DNA of 64,000 bases from Pseudomonas asuensis. GTDB lineage: Bacteria > Pseudomonadota > Gammaproteobacteria > Pseudomonadales > Pseudomonadaceae. Position numbers and translations under genes: made by a program. Below the pieces are notes generated by a model. It was given only the letters and a program-made list of their open reading frames with translations, was not told where the DNA came from and made no database searches. Below are positions 35,501 to 44,489 of this stretch, piece by piece (position 1 is the first letter of the stretch; each line of letters opens with the position of its first letter). The stretch is taken from contig NZ_BMNW01000013.1 in NCBI RefSeq assembly GCF_014646755.1, positions 1 through 64,000 on the forward strand. The letters are read 5' to 3'.

Positions 35501-37159
35501 ATGTACGTATACGACGAATACGACCAGAAGATCGTCGAGGAACGCGTCAAGCAGTTCCGCGATCAGACCCGCCGCTATCTGGCTGGTGAGCTTTCAGGCG
35601 AAGAGTATCGCCCACTCCGCCTGCAAAATGGCCTGTACATCCAGCGCTATGCCCCCATGCTGCGTATCGCAGTACCATACGGCCTGCTCAATACCAAGCA
35701 AGTTCGTAAGCTGGCACAGATCGCCCGGGACTATGACAAGGGTTATGCTCATGTCAGCACGCGCCAGAACTTCCAGTTCAACTGGCCCGAGCTTGAAGAG
35801 ATACCGGACATCCTGGCTGAACTGGCTACTGTGCAGATGCACGCAATCCAGACCAGCGGCAACTGTATTCGTAACACGACAACCGACCAGTTCGCCGGTG
35901 TGGCGGCGGACGAGCTAGTTGATCCACGTCCTTGGTGTGAAATCATCCGTCAGTGGTCGACCTTCCACCCTGAATTCGCTCATCTGCCACGCAAGTTCAA
36001 GATTGCGGTCAACGGCGCCAAGATGGACCGTGCAGCCATCGAAGTTCATGATATTGGTCTTGAAGCCGTCAAGAATGAAGCGGGCGAGCTAGGCTTCCGT
36101 GTATTGGTAGGTGGCGGACAGGGTCGTACTCCCTACGTTGGTGCATTCATCAAGGACTTCCTGCCCTGGCAGCACCTGCTGACCTATCTGGAAGCAATTC
36201 TTCGCGTCTACAACCGCTATGGCCGCCGGGACAACAAGTTCAAGGCACGCATCAAGATTTTGGTCAAGGCGCTGGGAGAAAACGTCTTTGCTGAAAAGGT
36301 TGAAGCTGAATGGGCTTACCTGAAGGACGGCCCGAGCATGCTGATCGAAGCGGAAGTCGAGCGTGTATCGAAGTTCTTTGTCGACCCAGCCTATGAAGCA
36401 CTGGAAGATCAGAGCGAAGCCTTAGCAAAGCTGGAGGCCGAGCATCCAGGCTTTGCCCGTTGGAGAACCCGCAATACCTTCCCGCACAAGAAGCCGGGTT
36501 ATATAGCGGTGACGCTCTCCCTCAAGCCTATCGGAACAGCGCCCGGCGATATTACCGACAAACAGCTTGATGCCGTTGCTGACTTGGCAGACCGTTATAG
36601 CTTTGGCGAGCTGCGCACCTCCCATACGCAAAATATCATTCTCGCGGATGTCCGGCAGGACCAACTGTTCACGCTGTGGAACGAGTTACGCGAAAACGGG
36701 TTTGCAACGCCAAATGTGGGTCTTCTGACAGATATGATCTGCTGCCCGGGTGGTGACTTCTGCTCATTGGCCAACGCGAAGTCCATTCCAGTAGCCGAGT
36801 CGATTCAGCGCCGCTTCGATGATCTGGACTACCTGTTTGACATTGGTGACATCGACCTGAATATCTCCGGCTGCATGAACGCCTGTGGGCACCACCATGT
36901 AGGCCACATCGGTATTCTGGGCGTCGATAAAAAAGGCGAGGAGTTCTATCAGGTATCGCTCGGCGGCTATGCTGGTCGTGACGCGAGCTTGGCCAAGATT
37001 CTGGGCCCCTCTTTCGCGCAGGAAGAAATGCCGGATGTAATCGAGAAGATCATCAACGTCTATGTCGGTCAGCGCACTGAAGATGAACGTTTTATCGATA
37101 CCTATCGCCGTATCGGCATTGAGCCTTTCAAGGAGCGCGTCTATGCAAAAAATCATTAA
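35501..37159 (+). CDS. cysI: Siroheme-dependent sulfite (nitrite/sulfite) reductase hemoprotein
   Basis: A protein of 552 residues with the duplicated siroheme reductase fold. Substrate and siroheme arginines lie in VSTRQNFQFNWP and GNCIRNTTTDQFAG, and the four cluster Cys appear as CPGGDFC (C-x5-C) and SGCMNACGHHH (C-x3-C). It reduces sulfite to sulfide in cysteine synthesis. The next gene (DUF934) overlaps it by 17 bp, the pairing seen in other pseudomonads, and it stands in for the separate flavoprotein CysJ, which is absent here. Confidence 0.95.
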   Translation: MYVYDEYDQKIVEERVKQFRDQTRRYLAGELSGEEYRPLRLQNGLYIQRYAPMLRIAVPYGLLNTKQVRKLAQIARDYDKGYAHVSTRQNFQFNWPELEEIPDILAELATVQMHAIQTSGNCIRNTTTDQFAGVAADELVDPRPWCEIIRQWSTFHPEFAHLPRKFKIAVNGAKMDRAAIEVHDIGLEAVKNEAGELGFRVLVGGGQGRTPYVGAFIKDFLPWQHLLTYLEAILRVYNRYGRRDNKFKARIKILVKALGENVFAEKVEAEWAYLKDGPSMLIEAEVERVSKFFVDPAYEALEDQSEALAKLEAEHPGFARWRTRNTFPHKKPGYIAVTLSLKPIGTAPGDITDKQLDAVADLADRYSFGELRTSHTQNIILADVRQDQLFTLWNELRENGFATPNVGLLTDMICCPGGDFCSLANAKSIPVAESIQRRFDDLDYLFDIGDIDLNISGCMNACGHHHVGHIGILGVDKKGEEFYQVSLGGYAGRDASLAKILGPSFAQEEMPDVIEKIINVYVGQRTEDERFIDTYRRIGIEPFKERVYAKNH

Positions 37160-37643
37160 GGGACGCGAGATCGTTACCGATAACTGGCACCTGCTGCCAA
37201 AGGAAACGACATTTGAAGAAATCCCGAATACCGATAACGTCATTATTCCAGTTGCGCTCTGGCTTGAGCATGGTCATGCCCTGACGACACGCGATGGCAG
37301 ACTTGGCGTCTGGCTGGACAGTGATGAAGAGCCCGAAAGCATTGCCGACTCTTTGGAGCACTTTCAGGTAATCGCCATTAACTTTCCTGCCTTTACTGAC
37401 GGCCGCGGCTTTAGCTACGCACGCCTGCTGCGCGAGCGGTTCGGTTACAAAGGCGAGATTCGCGCCATTGGCGATGTACTTCAGGATCAGTTGTACTTCA
37501 TGCAGCGCTGCGGCTTTGATGCTTACGTCATCCGGGCAGACCGTGATCCGGAAGCAGCCCTGGCAGGCCTGAACGACTTCACGGTTACATACCAGACGGG
37601 AGCAGATCAGCCTCAACCGCTTTTCCGACGGCGCCTGGCTTGA
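37143..37643 (+). CDS. DUF934 family protein, sulfite-reduction partner
   Basis: A protein of 166 residues of the DUF934 family: start MQKIIKGREIVTDNWHLLP, then LEHFQVIAINFPAFTDGRGFSYARLLRERFGYKGEIRAIGDVLQDQ and FMQRCGFDAYVIR. Genes of this family nearly always sit beside cysI and are thought to help electron delivery to sulfite reductase; that role is an inference. The start codon is inside cysI, with AAGGAG 7 bases before it, so translation is coupled. Confidence 0.92.
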   Translation: MQKIIKGREIVTDNWHLLPKETTFEEIPNTDNVIIPVALWLEHGHALTTRDGRLGVWLDSDEEPESIADSLEHFQVIAINFPAFTDGRGFSYARLLRERFGYKGEIRAIGDVLQDQLYFMQRCGFDAYVIRADRDPEAALAGLNDFTVTYQTGADQPQPLFRRRLA

Positions 37644-37646
37644 TCC

Positions 37647-37673
37647 AAAAGCCCCGCATCTGCGGGGCTTTTT
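37647..37673. terminator. Bidirectional intrinsic terminator
   Basis: Arms AAAAGCCCCGC and GCGGGGCTTTT around a 4-base loop (ATCT), between the DUF934 gene and the converging acuI-like gene. Confidence 0.93.
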
Positions 37674-37682
37674 ATTGATTAC

Positions 37683-38675
37683 TCAGTTCAGATTGACGAG
37701 CGCCCGGCCGATCATCTTGCCTGCCAGCATCTGGTTGATGGTGTTTGGCAAATCATCCAGCGGCACTTCACGGGTAATCTCATCCAGCCCTTCCAGCCTC
37801 CACTCAGCCGAAAGCTTTTCCCACATGACTGCCTTTACGGATAAGGGCAATTCGACTGAATCTACACCCAGTAGATTGACGCCACGTAGAATGAACGGAA
37901 AGACTGATGCCTTGAAACCACTACCGGCAGTCAGCCCGCAGCAGGCCACACTAGCCCCGTAGCTTAGAGACTTCACAATATTGAAAAGTATGTCGCCGCC
38001 TACGGTATCGACTGCGCCAGCCCACTGTTCCTTCAAGAGAGGCTTTTCAATGCCGTCCAGCACCGTTGCACGGTCCAGAATTTGTTGAGCCCCCAGATGA
38101 TGCAGAAATTCTGCCTGCTCCAGTTTTCCTGTTGAGGCTGCTACTCGATATCCGAGCTTACTAAGCAGCTTAACGGCAAGACTGCCTACACCACCACAGG
38201 CACCTGTTACCAGAATGGTGCCCGCCTCAGGTACAAGGCCAACACGTTCGAGCTTGTCGATACACAGCCCCGCCGTCAGACCTGCCGTCCCTAGCGTCAT
38301 GGCTTCACGCAGTGACAACGCCTCAGGCCGCTTGATTGCCCAGGCTGCCGGGACACGGATGTACTGCCCAAAGCCGCCTGGCGTATTCATGCCGAGGTCA
38401 TACCCCGTCACAATTACTTCATCGCCTTCCTTAAGCTCACCCGCCTGTGACTCAATCACAATACCCGCCGCATCGATACCTGGCGTATGAGGATAGCGAC
38501 GCGTAACGCCACGATTACCAATGGCTGACAGGGCATCTTTATAGTTGAGCGAGGAATAACAGACCTTGATCAGCACCTCGCCAGCGGGCAGTTCATCGAT
38601 ACGGCGCTGGATAACATCCTGCCGGAAAGCCCCATGAGGACCTTCCGTAACCCAGAGCGCTTTAAAAGTATCCAC
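37683..38675 (-). CDS. acuI: YhdH/AcuI-family acryloyl-CoA reductase-like oxidoreductase
   Basis: A protein of 330 residues of the zinc-independent MDR group: catalytic-fold N-terminus (SSLNYKDALSAIGNRGVTRRYPHTPGIDAAG) and a Rossmann motif ILVTGACGGVGSLAVKLLSKLGY. The family reduces acryloyl-CoA with NADPH. The start codon is GTG (GTGGATACT) after AAGGAG. It lies 41 bp from sohB on the same strand, upstream of it in map order and downstream in transcription. Confidence 0.9.
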   Translation of the reverse strand: MDTFKALWVTEGPHGAFRQDVIQRRIDELPAGEVLIKVCYSSLNYKDALSAIGNRGVTRRYPHTPGIDAAGIVIESQAGELKEGDEVIVTGYDLGMNTPGGFGQYIRVPAAWAIKRPEALSLREAMTLGTAGLTAGLCIDKLERVGLVPEAGTILVTGACGGVGSLAVKLLSKLGYRVAASTGKLEQAEFLHHLGAQQILDRATVLDGIEKPLLKEQWAGAVDTVGGDILFNIVKSLSYGASVACCGLTAGSGFKASVFPFILRGVNLLGVDSVELPLSVKAVMWEKLSAEWRLEGLDEITREVPLDDLPNTINQMLAGKMIGRALVNLN

Positions 38676-38716
38676 CTACCTTCTCCTTATCGTAATGCTA
38701 GAAGAGACCCCTTGCC

Positions 38717-39742
38717 TTACTGCCAAGGGCGGTGCTGGGTGAATTTTCCCCACCAGGTCGTCACCAGACGATCAATCGTTATGCTGGCAAACAGACCTAC
38801 TCGCTCAGGCAATGTCTTTCTTTCAATAAAACGAACCTGGAAAAGCTCTGCCACTTTCGATCGTTCACACAAATACTCGTCGCTGGTTTTAAGCTCATCA
38901 ACCAAGCGCTTACCCAGGGCTGATTCACCCAGCCATACTTCACCAGTGGCTACTTCATCCATGATCAATTGTGGCCGATACCGATTCACAAAATTCTTGA
39001 AGAGTTCGTGAGTGGTCTCCAGGTCTTCCTGAAATTTCTCACGGCCTTTTTCGGTGTTTTCACCAAATACAGTCAGCGTGCGCTTGTACTCACCTGCCGT
39101 AAGAACTTCATAATCGACGTCATGCTTTTTCAGCAACTTATGGACATTAGGTAGCTGAGCGACAACGCCAATAGAGCCGAGGATCGCAAACGGAGCACTC
39201 AGGATACGATCGCCAATACAGGCCATCATGTATCCGCCACTGGCGGCGACCTTGTCTACACAAATGGTCAGTGGAACACCGGCCTGGCGAATACGCGCGA
39301 GTTGTGAAGCAGCCAACCCGTAGCCATGTACCATACCCCCACCGCTCTCCAGGCGAACAACTACCTCATCCTTGGATGTCGCCAGTGTCAATATTGCTGT
39401 CACCTCATGGCGCAGCTGCTCGGTCGCGGATGCCTTAATATCACCATCGAAATTCAACACATAAACATGGTTTTTGGCATCACCCTTCTTTCGACTGGCT
39501 TTATCAGCCTTGGCTTCTTCTTTACGCAGTGCCTTAAAGCGGTCTTTATCAAGGACGCTTTGTTGCAGCCGCAGCCGTAATGACTTGTAGAAATCATTCA
39601 GCTTTTGCACCTCAAGGTGTCCACCTGAGGCTCGCTTGCCTTTGCTACGCAGCGCTGCGATAAAAATCAGCACTGCCAGGATGGCAATGACAACTGTAAC
39701 GGTCTTGATTAAAAAACTGGCGTAATCCGCAAAAAAATCCAC
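38717..39742 (-). CDS. sohB: SohB inner-membrane S49 signal peptide peptidase
   Basis: A protein of 341 residues. One N-terminal membrane anchor (VTVVIAILAVLIFIAALRS) and an S49 peptidase domain with the nucleophile Ser in VAASGGYMMACIGDR and Lys in GEYKRTLTVFGENTEKGREKF. The N-terminal extension before the catalytic domain is as in SohB. It cleaves membrane or periplasmic peptides. The start codon is GTG (GTGGATTTT) with AAGGAG before it. Confidence 0.94.
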   Translation of the reverse strand: MDFFADYASFLIKTVTVVIAILAVLIFIAALRSKGKRASGGHLEVQKLNDFYKSLRLRLQQSVLDKDRFKALRKEEAKADKASRKKGDAKNHVYVLNFDGDIKASATEQLRHEVTAILTLATSKDEVVVRLESGGGMVHGYGLAASQLARIRQAGVPLTICVDKVAASGGYMMACIGDRILSAPFAILGSIGVVAQLPNVHKLLKKHDVDYEVLTAGEYKRTLTVFGENTEKGREKFQEDLETTHELFKNFVNRYRPQLIMDEVATGEVWLGESALGKRLVDELKTSDEYLCERSKVAELFQVRFIERKTLPERVGLFASITIDRLVTTWWGKFTQHRPWQ

Positions 39743-39984
39743 GTGCTCTCCTTACTGTCGATAAGCCTTTAGCTCATCCACGACTCTTGATCCGATAAGC
39801 ATACTCATGGCTACGCTTGCCAGCCAACAAGACACCGAAGCAACTATAGCGCATTCAAACAACCGTATGATTTTCCATTGACAGTAACCACGGGCCACCC
39901 TACTCTCGATTCATTGCCGCCGATAAGCGGCTGGGCTAACCGCGGACACGTCCGCATTCACATACGACCCTAAGGATTGCGCAT

Positions 39985-40296
39985 ATGAGCAGCTCCGACA
40001 TCATCGAAAATCTGAAAAACAAGTTCAATCCCGATGCTGCTACTGGCCTTGACCTCACCTATCAGTTTGACATCGAAGATGGTGATAATTATCACCTGAT
40101 TGTGAAAGATCAAACGTGTGACGTTAAAGCTGGTAATGCTGACGAACCAGACTGCACCCTTATCATGAACACTGACACGCTCAAAGGTATTGTCACTGGC
40201 GAGACAGACGGGATGCAGGCGTTTATGGCCGGTAAGGTTCGCGCCGAAGGCAACATGATGCTGGCTATGAAACTGAGTGAATTGTTCCCTAACTAA
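39985..40296 (+). CDS. SCP2 sterol-binding domain protein
   Basis: A protein of 103 residues that is a single SCP2 domain (LTYQFDIEDGDNYHLIVKDQTCDVKAGNADEPDCTLIMN; FMAGKVRAEGNMMLAMKL). It should bind a hydrophobic ligand such as fatty acyl-CoA or another lipid. A hairpin separates it from the SDR gene 47 bp downstream, and the two may form a unit with partial termination. Confidence 0.92.
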   Translation: MSSSDIIENLKNKFNPDAATGLDLTYQFDIEDGDNYHLIVKDQTCDVKAGNADEPDCTLIMNTDTLKGIVTGETDGMQAFMAGKVRAEGNMMLAMKLSELFPN

Positions 40297-40302
40297 GGGA
40301 TC

Positions 40303-40328
40303 AAGCCGGAGCATTCTCCGGCTTTCTT
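40303..40328 (+). terminator. Hairpin with short T-rich tail between the SCP2 and SDR genes
   Basis: Stem AAGCCGGAG / CTCCGGCTT with loop CATT, followed by TCTTGC. The stem is strong but the U-run weak, so read-through into the SDR gene is likely. Confidence 0.7.
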
Positions 40329-40343
40329 GCAGGAGAAAATGAT

Positions 40344-41108
40344 ATGAGCGCTGCGTTCGATCTTACCGGCAAGATAGCATTTATCTCTGGCGCAAGCCGT
40401 GGTATTGGCGCAGCCATTGCTCACTTGCTTGCAGCGCAGGGCGCTCATGTCATCATCTCCAGCCGTAAAGTCGAAGGCTGTCAGGCCGTTGCAGATAGCA
40501 TTATCGAGGCAGGCGGCCAAGCAACCGTCATGCCTTGTCACATTGGCAACCTGGACCAGATCAAACAGACATTCGCCCAGATCGGCGAGCGCTTCGGCTC
40601 TCTGGATATCCTCGTCAACAACGCTGCTATCAATCCGCAGTTCGGGCATATTCTCGATACAGATGCAGAGGCTTTTCAAAAAACGGTCGATGTGAATATC
40701 CGCGGATATTTATTCATGTCTATCGAGGCAGGAAAATTGATGCGCCAGAGTGGTAAAGGTGGAAGCATCATCAATGTAGCCTCTGTCAATGGCGTTTCTC
40801 CGGGTCTTATGCAGGGTGTGTACTCAATCACCAAGGCGGCGGTTATCAACCTGACTAAAGTCTTTGCCAAGGAGTGTGCCACGTTCGGTATTCGCTGCAA
40901 TGCGTTACTCCCCGGTCTTACCGATACCCGTTTTGCATCAGCACTGGTCACTAACCCATCCATCCTTAATCTGGCGCTTCAGCAAATACCGCTCAAGCGT
41001 GTTGCCCAGCCTGATGAGATGGCTGGCGCAGTGCTTTATTTCGCCAGCGAGGCATCAAGCTATACCACAGGTACGATTCTTAACGTAGACGGAGGCTTGC
41101 TGGCTTAG
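40344..41108 (+). CDS. Short-chain dehydrogenase/reductase
   Basis: A protein of 254 residues, classic SDR: cofactor motif GASRGIGAAIA, NNAA, catalytic Ser in NVASVNG, and YSITKAAVINLTKVFA (YxxxK). The C-terminal GTILNVDGG closes the family pattern. The substrate is not predictable; the neighbouring lipid-binding SCP2 protein hints at a lipid-related ketone or alcohol. AGGAG precedes the ATG. Confidence 0.92.
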   Translation: MSAAFDLTGKIAFISGASRGIGAAIAHLLAAQGAHVIISSRKVEGCQAVADSIIEAGGQATVMPCHIGNLDQIKQTFAQIGERFGSLDILVNNAAINPQFGHILDTDAEAFQKTVDVNIRGYLFMSIEAGKLMRQSGKGGSIINVASVNGVSPGLMQGVYSITKAAVINLTKVFAKECATFGIRCNALLPGLTDTRFASALVTNPSILNLALQQIPLKRVAQPDEMAGAVLYFASEASSYTTGTILNVDGGLLA

Positions 41109-41190
41109 CGAGTTAGGCTTTCTAACCTTTCCATTATTAGGCACTATACGGCCCGCCCCGCCGAGACGGCGGTCTTGTCGAGCTGTAACC

Positions 41191-41970
41191 ATGCCTTATG
41201 ATTTTGCCCTTGAGCCCCTCACCCTCCTTGTCCTGGCCGCCGTTGCATTCCTGGCCGGCTTTATCGATGCCATTGCAGGCGGAGGCGGCCTGTTAACAGT
41301 TCCTGCCCTACTGCTGGCGGGCGTACCACCACACCTTGTATTGGGCACCAATAAACTAAGTTCAACGTTTGGCAGCGCAACAGCGGCTTACACGTTTTAT
41401 CGCAAGAAACTGTTTGCTCCCATCAAATGGAAACATGCGCTGAGCGCTACAGCGCTAGGTGCAGCCATCGGAGCGGTTGGTGCGCATTATCTTCCGGCTC
41501 ACTGGCTGGATCGGTTATTACCCCTCGCCGTATTCGGATGCGGTATATATCTGCTGTTTGGCCGCCTTCCCGATGCTCCGCTTGATGCAGACGCGCCAAT
41601 CCTTCAAAAGCGGCAGTGGCCACAGGGGCTGGGCCTAGGGTTTTATGATGGCTTGATCGGTCCAGGTACGGGGGCCTTCTGGACCATTAGCACGCTTATC
41701 CTCTACCGGATTGACCTGGTCAGGGCTAGCGGCGTGGCACGCACAATGAACTTTGTCAGCAATGGCGTAGCCTTGGCAGTCTTTATCTGTCTTGGTCAGG
41801 TCATCTGGATGCTTGGGTTAACCATGGGCATTTCGCTGATGTTTGGTGCTTATCTGGGAGCCCATACAGCCATAGCCGGGGGAGCGAAATTCATTCGCCC
41901 CTTATTCATTCTGGTAGTACTCGCATTGACGGCGCGTTTAGTCTGGCAACACTGGTTCGGGCATGCCTAG
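41191..41970 (+). CDS. TauE/SafE (TSUP)-family membrane transporter
   Basis: A protein of 259 residues with about seven to eight hydrophobic helices and two glycine-rich family motifs (GFIDAIAGGGGLLTVPALL and a mirrored LIGPGTGAFWTIST). Family members export or import sulfite, sulfoacetate or related organic anions. Gene proximity to cysI is loose, so substrate stays open. Its 3' end overlaps the converging nudC gene by 33 bp. Confidence 0.9.
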   Translation: MPYDFALEPLTLLVLAAVAFLAGFIDAIAGGGGLLTVPALLLAGVPPHLVLGTNKLSSTFGSATAAYTFYRKKLFAPIKWKHALSATALGAAIGAVGAHYLPAHWLDRLLPLAVFGCGIYLLFGRLPDAPLDADAPILQKRQWPQGLGLGFYDGLIGPGTGAFWTISTLILYRIDLVRASGVARTMNFVSNGVALAVFICLGQVIWMLGLTMGISLMFGAYLGAHTAIAGGAKFIRPLFILVVLALTARLVWQHWFGHA

Positions 41971-42768
41971 CTTGCGAGCAATATAAAGTTCTATAAGAAA
42001 ACGCGCGATCGACTGCTTGGCAGGCAGCTGCGGTAGGTTATCCAACCTGAACCACTGGGCATCTTCGATTTCTTCCGGCTGGCAAACAATGTCGCCGCCG
42101 GCATATTCGGCATGAAAGCCCAGCATCAGCGAGTGAGGAAAGGGCCAACTCTGGCTACCTAGATAGTGAAGGTTCTTAACGTCGACCGCCACTTCCTCTT
42201 TGACCTCACGCGCCACACAAGCCTCGATGGTTTCACCCGGCTCGACGAACCCAGCCAAGGTACTGTAGACGCCTGGTGCAAAGCGCGGAGAGCGCGCCAG
42301 CAATACCTCATCGTCCCGAGTAATCAGCACAATGATACTAGGCGATAAGCGAGGATACTGAGTTAACCCACAAGCCGGACAATTAAGTCCACGCTGCCCT
42401 TTGATGATTACAGTAGGCGTAGCACAACGGCCACAATAACGATGATCATTTGCCCACGTACCAATCTGTGCGGCATAACCCAGCATCTTGAATACGTCGT
42501 ACTCGGACTTGAGCATCAGAGGGCGGAGAGGCTGCCATTCATGACCGGGAATGTCCGACGCAGACTCGACTTCGTGCAGGGCAATGGCTTGCCCATCAAA
42601 ATAGCCAAGCCCGTAAATACCAGACGCCGTCAGCTTGTCTAAAAAAGGAGCGTCCTGCGGAAAGAGCACACTCTCTTCCCGGGTAAGAAAACCCATTGGA
42701 CTATGGATAATAATCAAGCTATCAACACTGCCTGACAGGTCCAGGCAACCCGGCTCCCAACGACTCAT
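41938..42768 (-). CDS. nudC: NADH pyrophosphatase NudC
   Basis: A protein of 276 residues. A zinc ribbon (CGRCATP, CPACGLTQYPRLSPS) precedes the Nudix box FVEPGETIEACVAREVKEEVAVDV and the NudC-specific SQSWPFPHSLMLGF. It hydrolyses NAD(H) and removes NAD caps from RNA. The start at 42768 overlaps the fimL stop as ATGA, fixing the start and indicating translational coupling. Confidence 0.95.
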   Translation of the reverse strand: MSRWEPGCLDLSGSVDSLIIIHSPMGFLTREESVLFPQDAPFLDKLTASGIYGLGYFDGQAIALHEVESASDIPGHEWQPLRPLMLKSEYDVFKMLGYAAQIGTWANDHRYCGRCATPTVIIKGQRGLNCPACGLTQYPRLSPSIIVLITRDDEVLLARSPRFAPGVYSTLAGFVEPGETIEACVAREVKEEVAVDVKNLHYLGSQSWPFPHSLMLGFHAEYAGGDIVCQPEEIEDAQWFRLDNLPQLPAKQSIARFLIELYIARKLGMPEPVLPD

Positions 42769-44453
42769 GCTGCGGCAACAGGCCTCCACCCCAGGGCACT
42801 TACACTATCGGCAGCCAACTCGAGAATATCGGGCTGGCCAGAACGGGATGCCATAGCACCGCTTTCGAGGAAGAATTCGATACTGCTTAATGCATCCGCT
42901 AGTACTTCGAGTAACGAAGCAGCCGGCATGTTCAAATTATTCACCATATGCGCTTGAACATACTGAGCACAAATACCCGTCAGCTCCGCTGCACGGGTGT
43001 GCTCAAGGAATAGCAAGGCGCCTCTTACGTTATGCAGGCATGCCGGAACGTTGGCCAGATGTATGGCCTCACCTCTGGCATCCAAATACGCAGAGATAGA
43101 TTGCTTTGCGTTGGCGAGCCCTGCCTTGGCTTCGGCCAATAGCAGCACTTGCGCCTCGTTTAGCAAATGGTTTCCAAACGACTCGCCCTCCTGCCCTGGC
43201 GATGCAAGCACTGGGCACGTTTCCTTACTGGTTTCACGTTCAAAGCAGGAAACCAGGCTTTCTACATACAAAATGGCATCGGCCAGATTATCGAGCTGCA
43301 CCTGTTCCACATCCTCACCCCTGGCCCAATGATTAAGCACGGGCAAGTGAGCTTGCAGAGCCTGCCCAGCGGAGGGTTGCCCTACCATGATCAGTGTCTT
43401 CGCGAGGATGCCGAGCTGAATATAGAGCCGGGCATAGGCATCAGGCTCAGCCACACGGCGCTCGACTAGATCCAGCAGCTCTTTAACGGTTGCGAGCTCT
43501 TCATGAATCGCTTGCGACAGGGAATGCATGACCGCCTGGCTTGGCCCTGTCAATCGACGGTACTCTCTGTCAAGCATCGCGTCGGTATAGGGCAGCGTAT
43601 CAATGGAGAACGCCTCCCGCAGCTCTTCAGCTCTTACGCCTGTGCTTTCAGACAAGGCGATGAGATATAAAAGATCTTTGAGAATGCTGCGTGGTGGCTC
43701 GTAATCGGGCACAGTCAATAGCTGACGGAGCTCCCGATCCAGACGGGAGAACAATTGCTTTCGAGTACGATGAAGGAGCAGGTCGCCTTCGCGGAAGGCT
43801 TCGAGGGCAGCTGCGCCAACCCAGCATAATTTTGCACCAGCACGATCACTCAACAGATAGTCAAGACGCGCCAGCGCGCGCTCCATCAACTTGAGGCTTG
43901 CCTTCGGATTTTGCTCTTTGAGTAACCCCAACAGGCCAATCTGATACATTTGTCGCATGCGCCGCGCCAAGCCTTGCTGCTCTTTAAGAGGCAAGTCATC
44001 TGTTTGTGAAACAGGGGTGCGTGGCAGGTCCAGCCGGACCGTAAAGAAATAACATTCAGGTAACGCTGGTTGTCCAGTCACGCGCCGCAGCTCATTGATA
44101 GCTGGCAGCAACAATTCCGGCATCTCTTCATAGCGACTGCGGAACTGCTCAATATAACGGCGTAAGACATGCAAGGCATGACAGAGCGCCATAAGATGAT
44201 CATCGCGTTCTGCGCCAGCACCCGCCGGTATATCTGTCACCAGCTCGAATGTTTCGTGGGCGAGTAGCTCAGCTCCAGCCAACTCGATAAGGGACAAGGC
44301 GCCACGAAGCTGATGAATGCACTCGACAGCACGCTGAAGCAGACTGCTGCAGTGCCGTTCCATGATGAAACGTTCTAAATTCTGTTCCGCCTGATCGATA
44401 GTCGCGAACAATTCGTCGCGCACCAGACTCAATGCTCTAGCTCCGGTAACCAT
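42765..44453 (-). CDS. fimL: FimL scaffold protein (ChpA/PilL N-terminus homologue)
   Basis: A protein of 562 residues, all helical. FimL in P. aeruginosa is similar to the N-terminal part of ChpA and links the pilus chemosensory system to cAMP signalling, interacting with PilG and FimV. Two regions look like histidine-phosphotransfer helices: CIHQLRGALSLIE near residue 46 and CLHNVRGALLFLE near residue 490. Length matches FimL (about 557 by recall). It precedes nudC and follows an enoyl-CoA hydratase gene, the order I know from P. aeruginosa. Confidence 0.9.
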   Translation of the reverse strand: MVTGARALSLVRDELFATIDQAEQNLERFIMERHCSSLLQRAVECIHQLRGALSLIELAGAELLAHETFELVTDIPAGAGAERDDHLMALCHALHVLRRYIEQFRSRYEEMPELLLPAINELRRVTGQPALPECYFFTVRLDLPRTPVSQTDDLPLKEQQGLARRMRQMYQIGLLGLLKEQNPKASLKLMERALARLDYLLSDRAGAKLCWVGAAALEAFREGDLLLHRTRKQLFSRLDRELRQLLTVPDYEPPRSILKDLLYLIALSESTGVRAEELREAFSIDTLPYTDAMLDREYRRLTGPSQAVMHSLSQAIHEELATVKELLDLVERRVAEPDAYARLYIQLGILAKTLIMVGQPSAGQALQAHLPVLNHWARGEDVEQVQLDNLADAILYVESLVSCFERETSKETCPVLASPGQEGESFGNHLLNEAQVLLLAEAKAGLANAKQSISAYLDARGEAIHLANVPACLHNVRGALLFLEHTRAAELTGICAQYVQAHMVNNLNMPAASLLEVLADALSSIEFFLESGAMASRSGQPDILELAADSVSALGWRPVAAA

Positions 44454-44489
44454 ACCGTCAAACGCCTCCTGCGCTACATCCGCTTGCCA

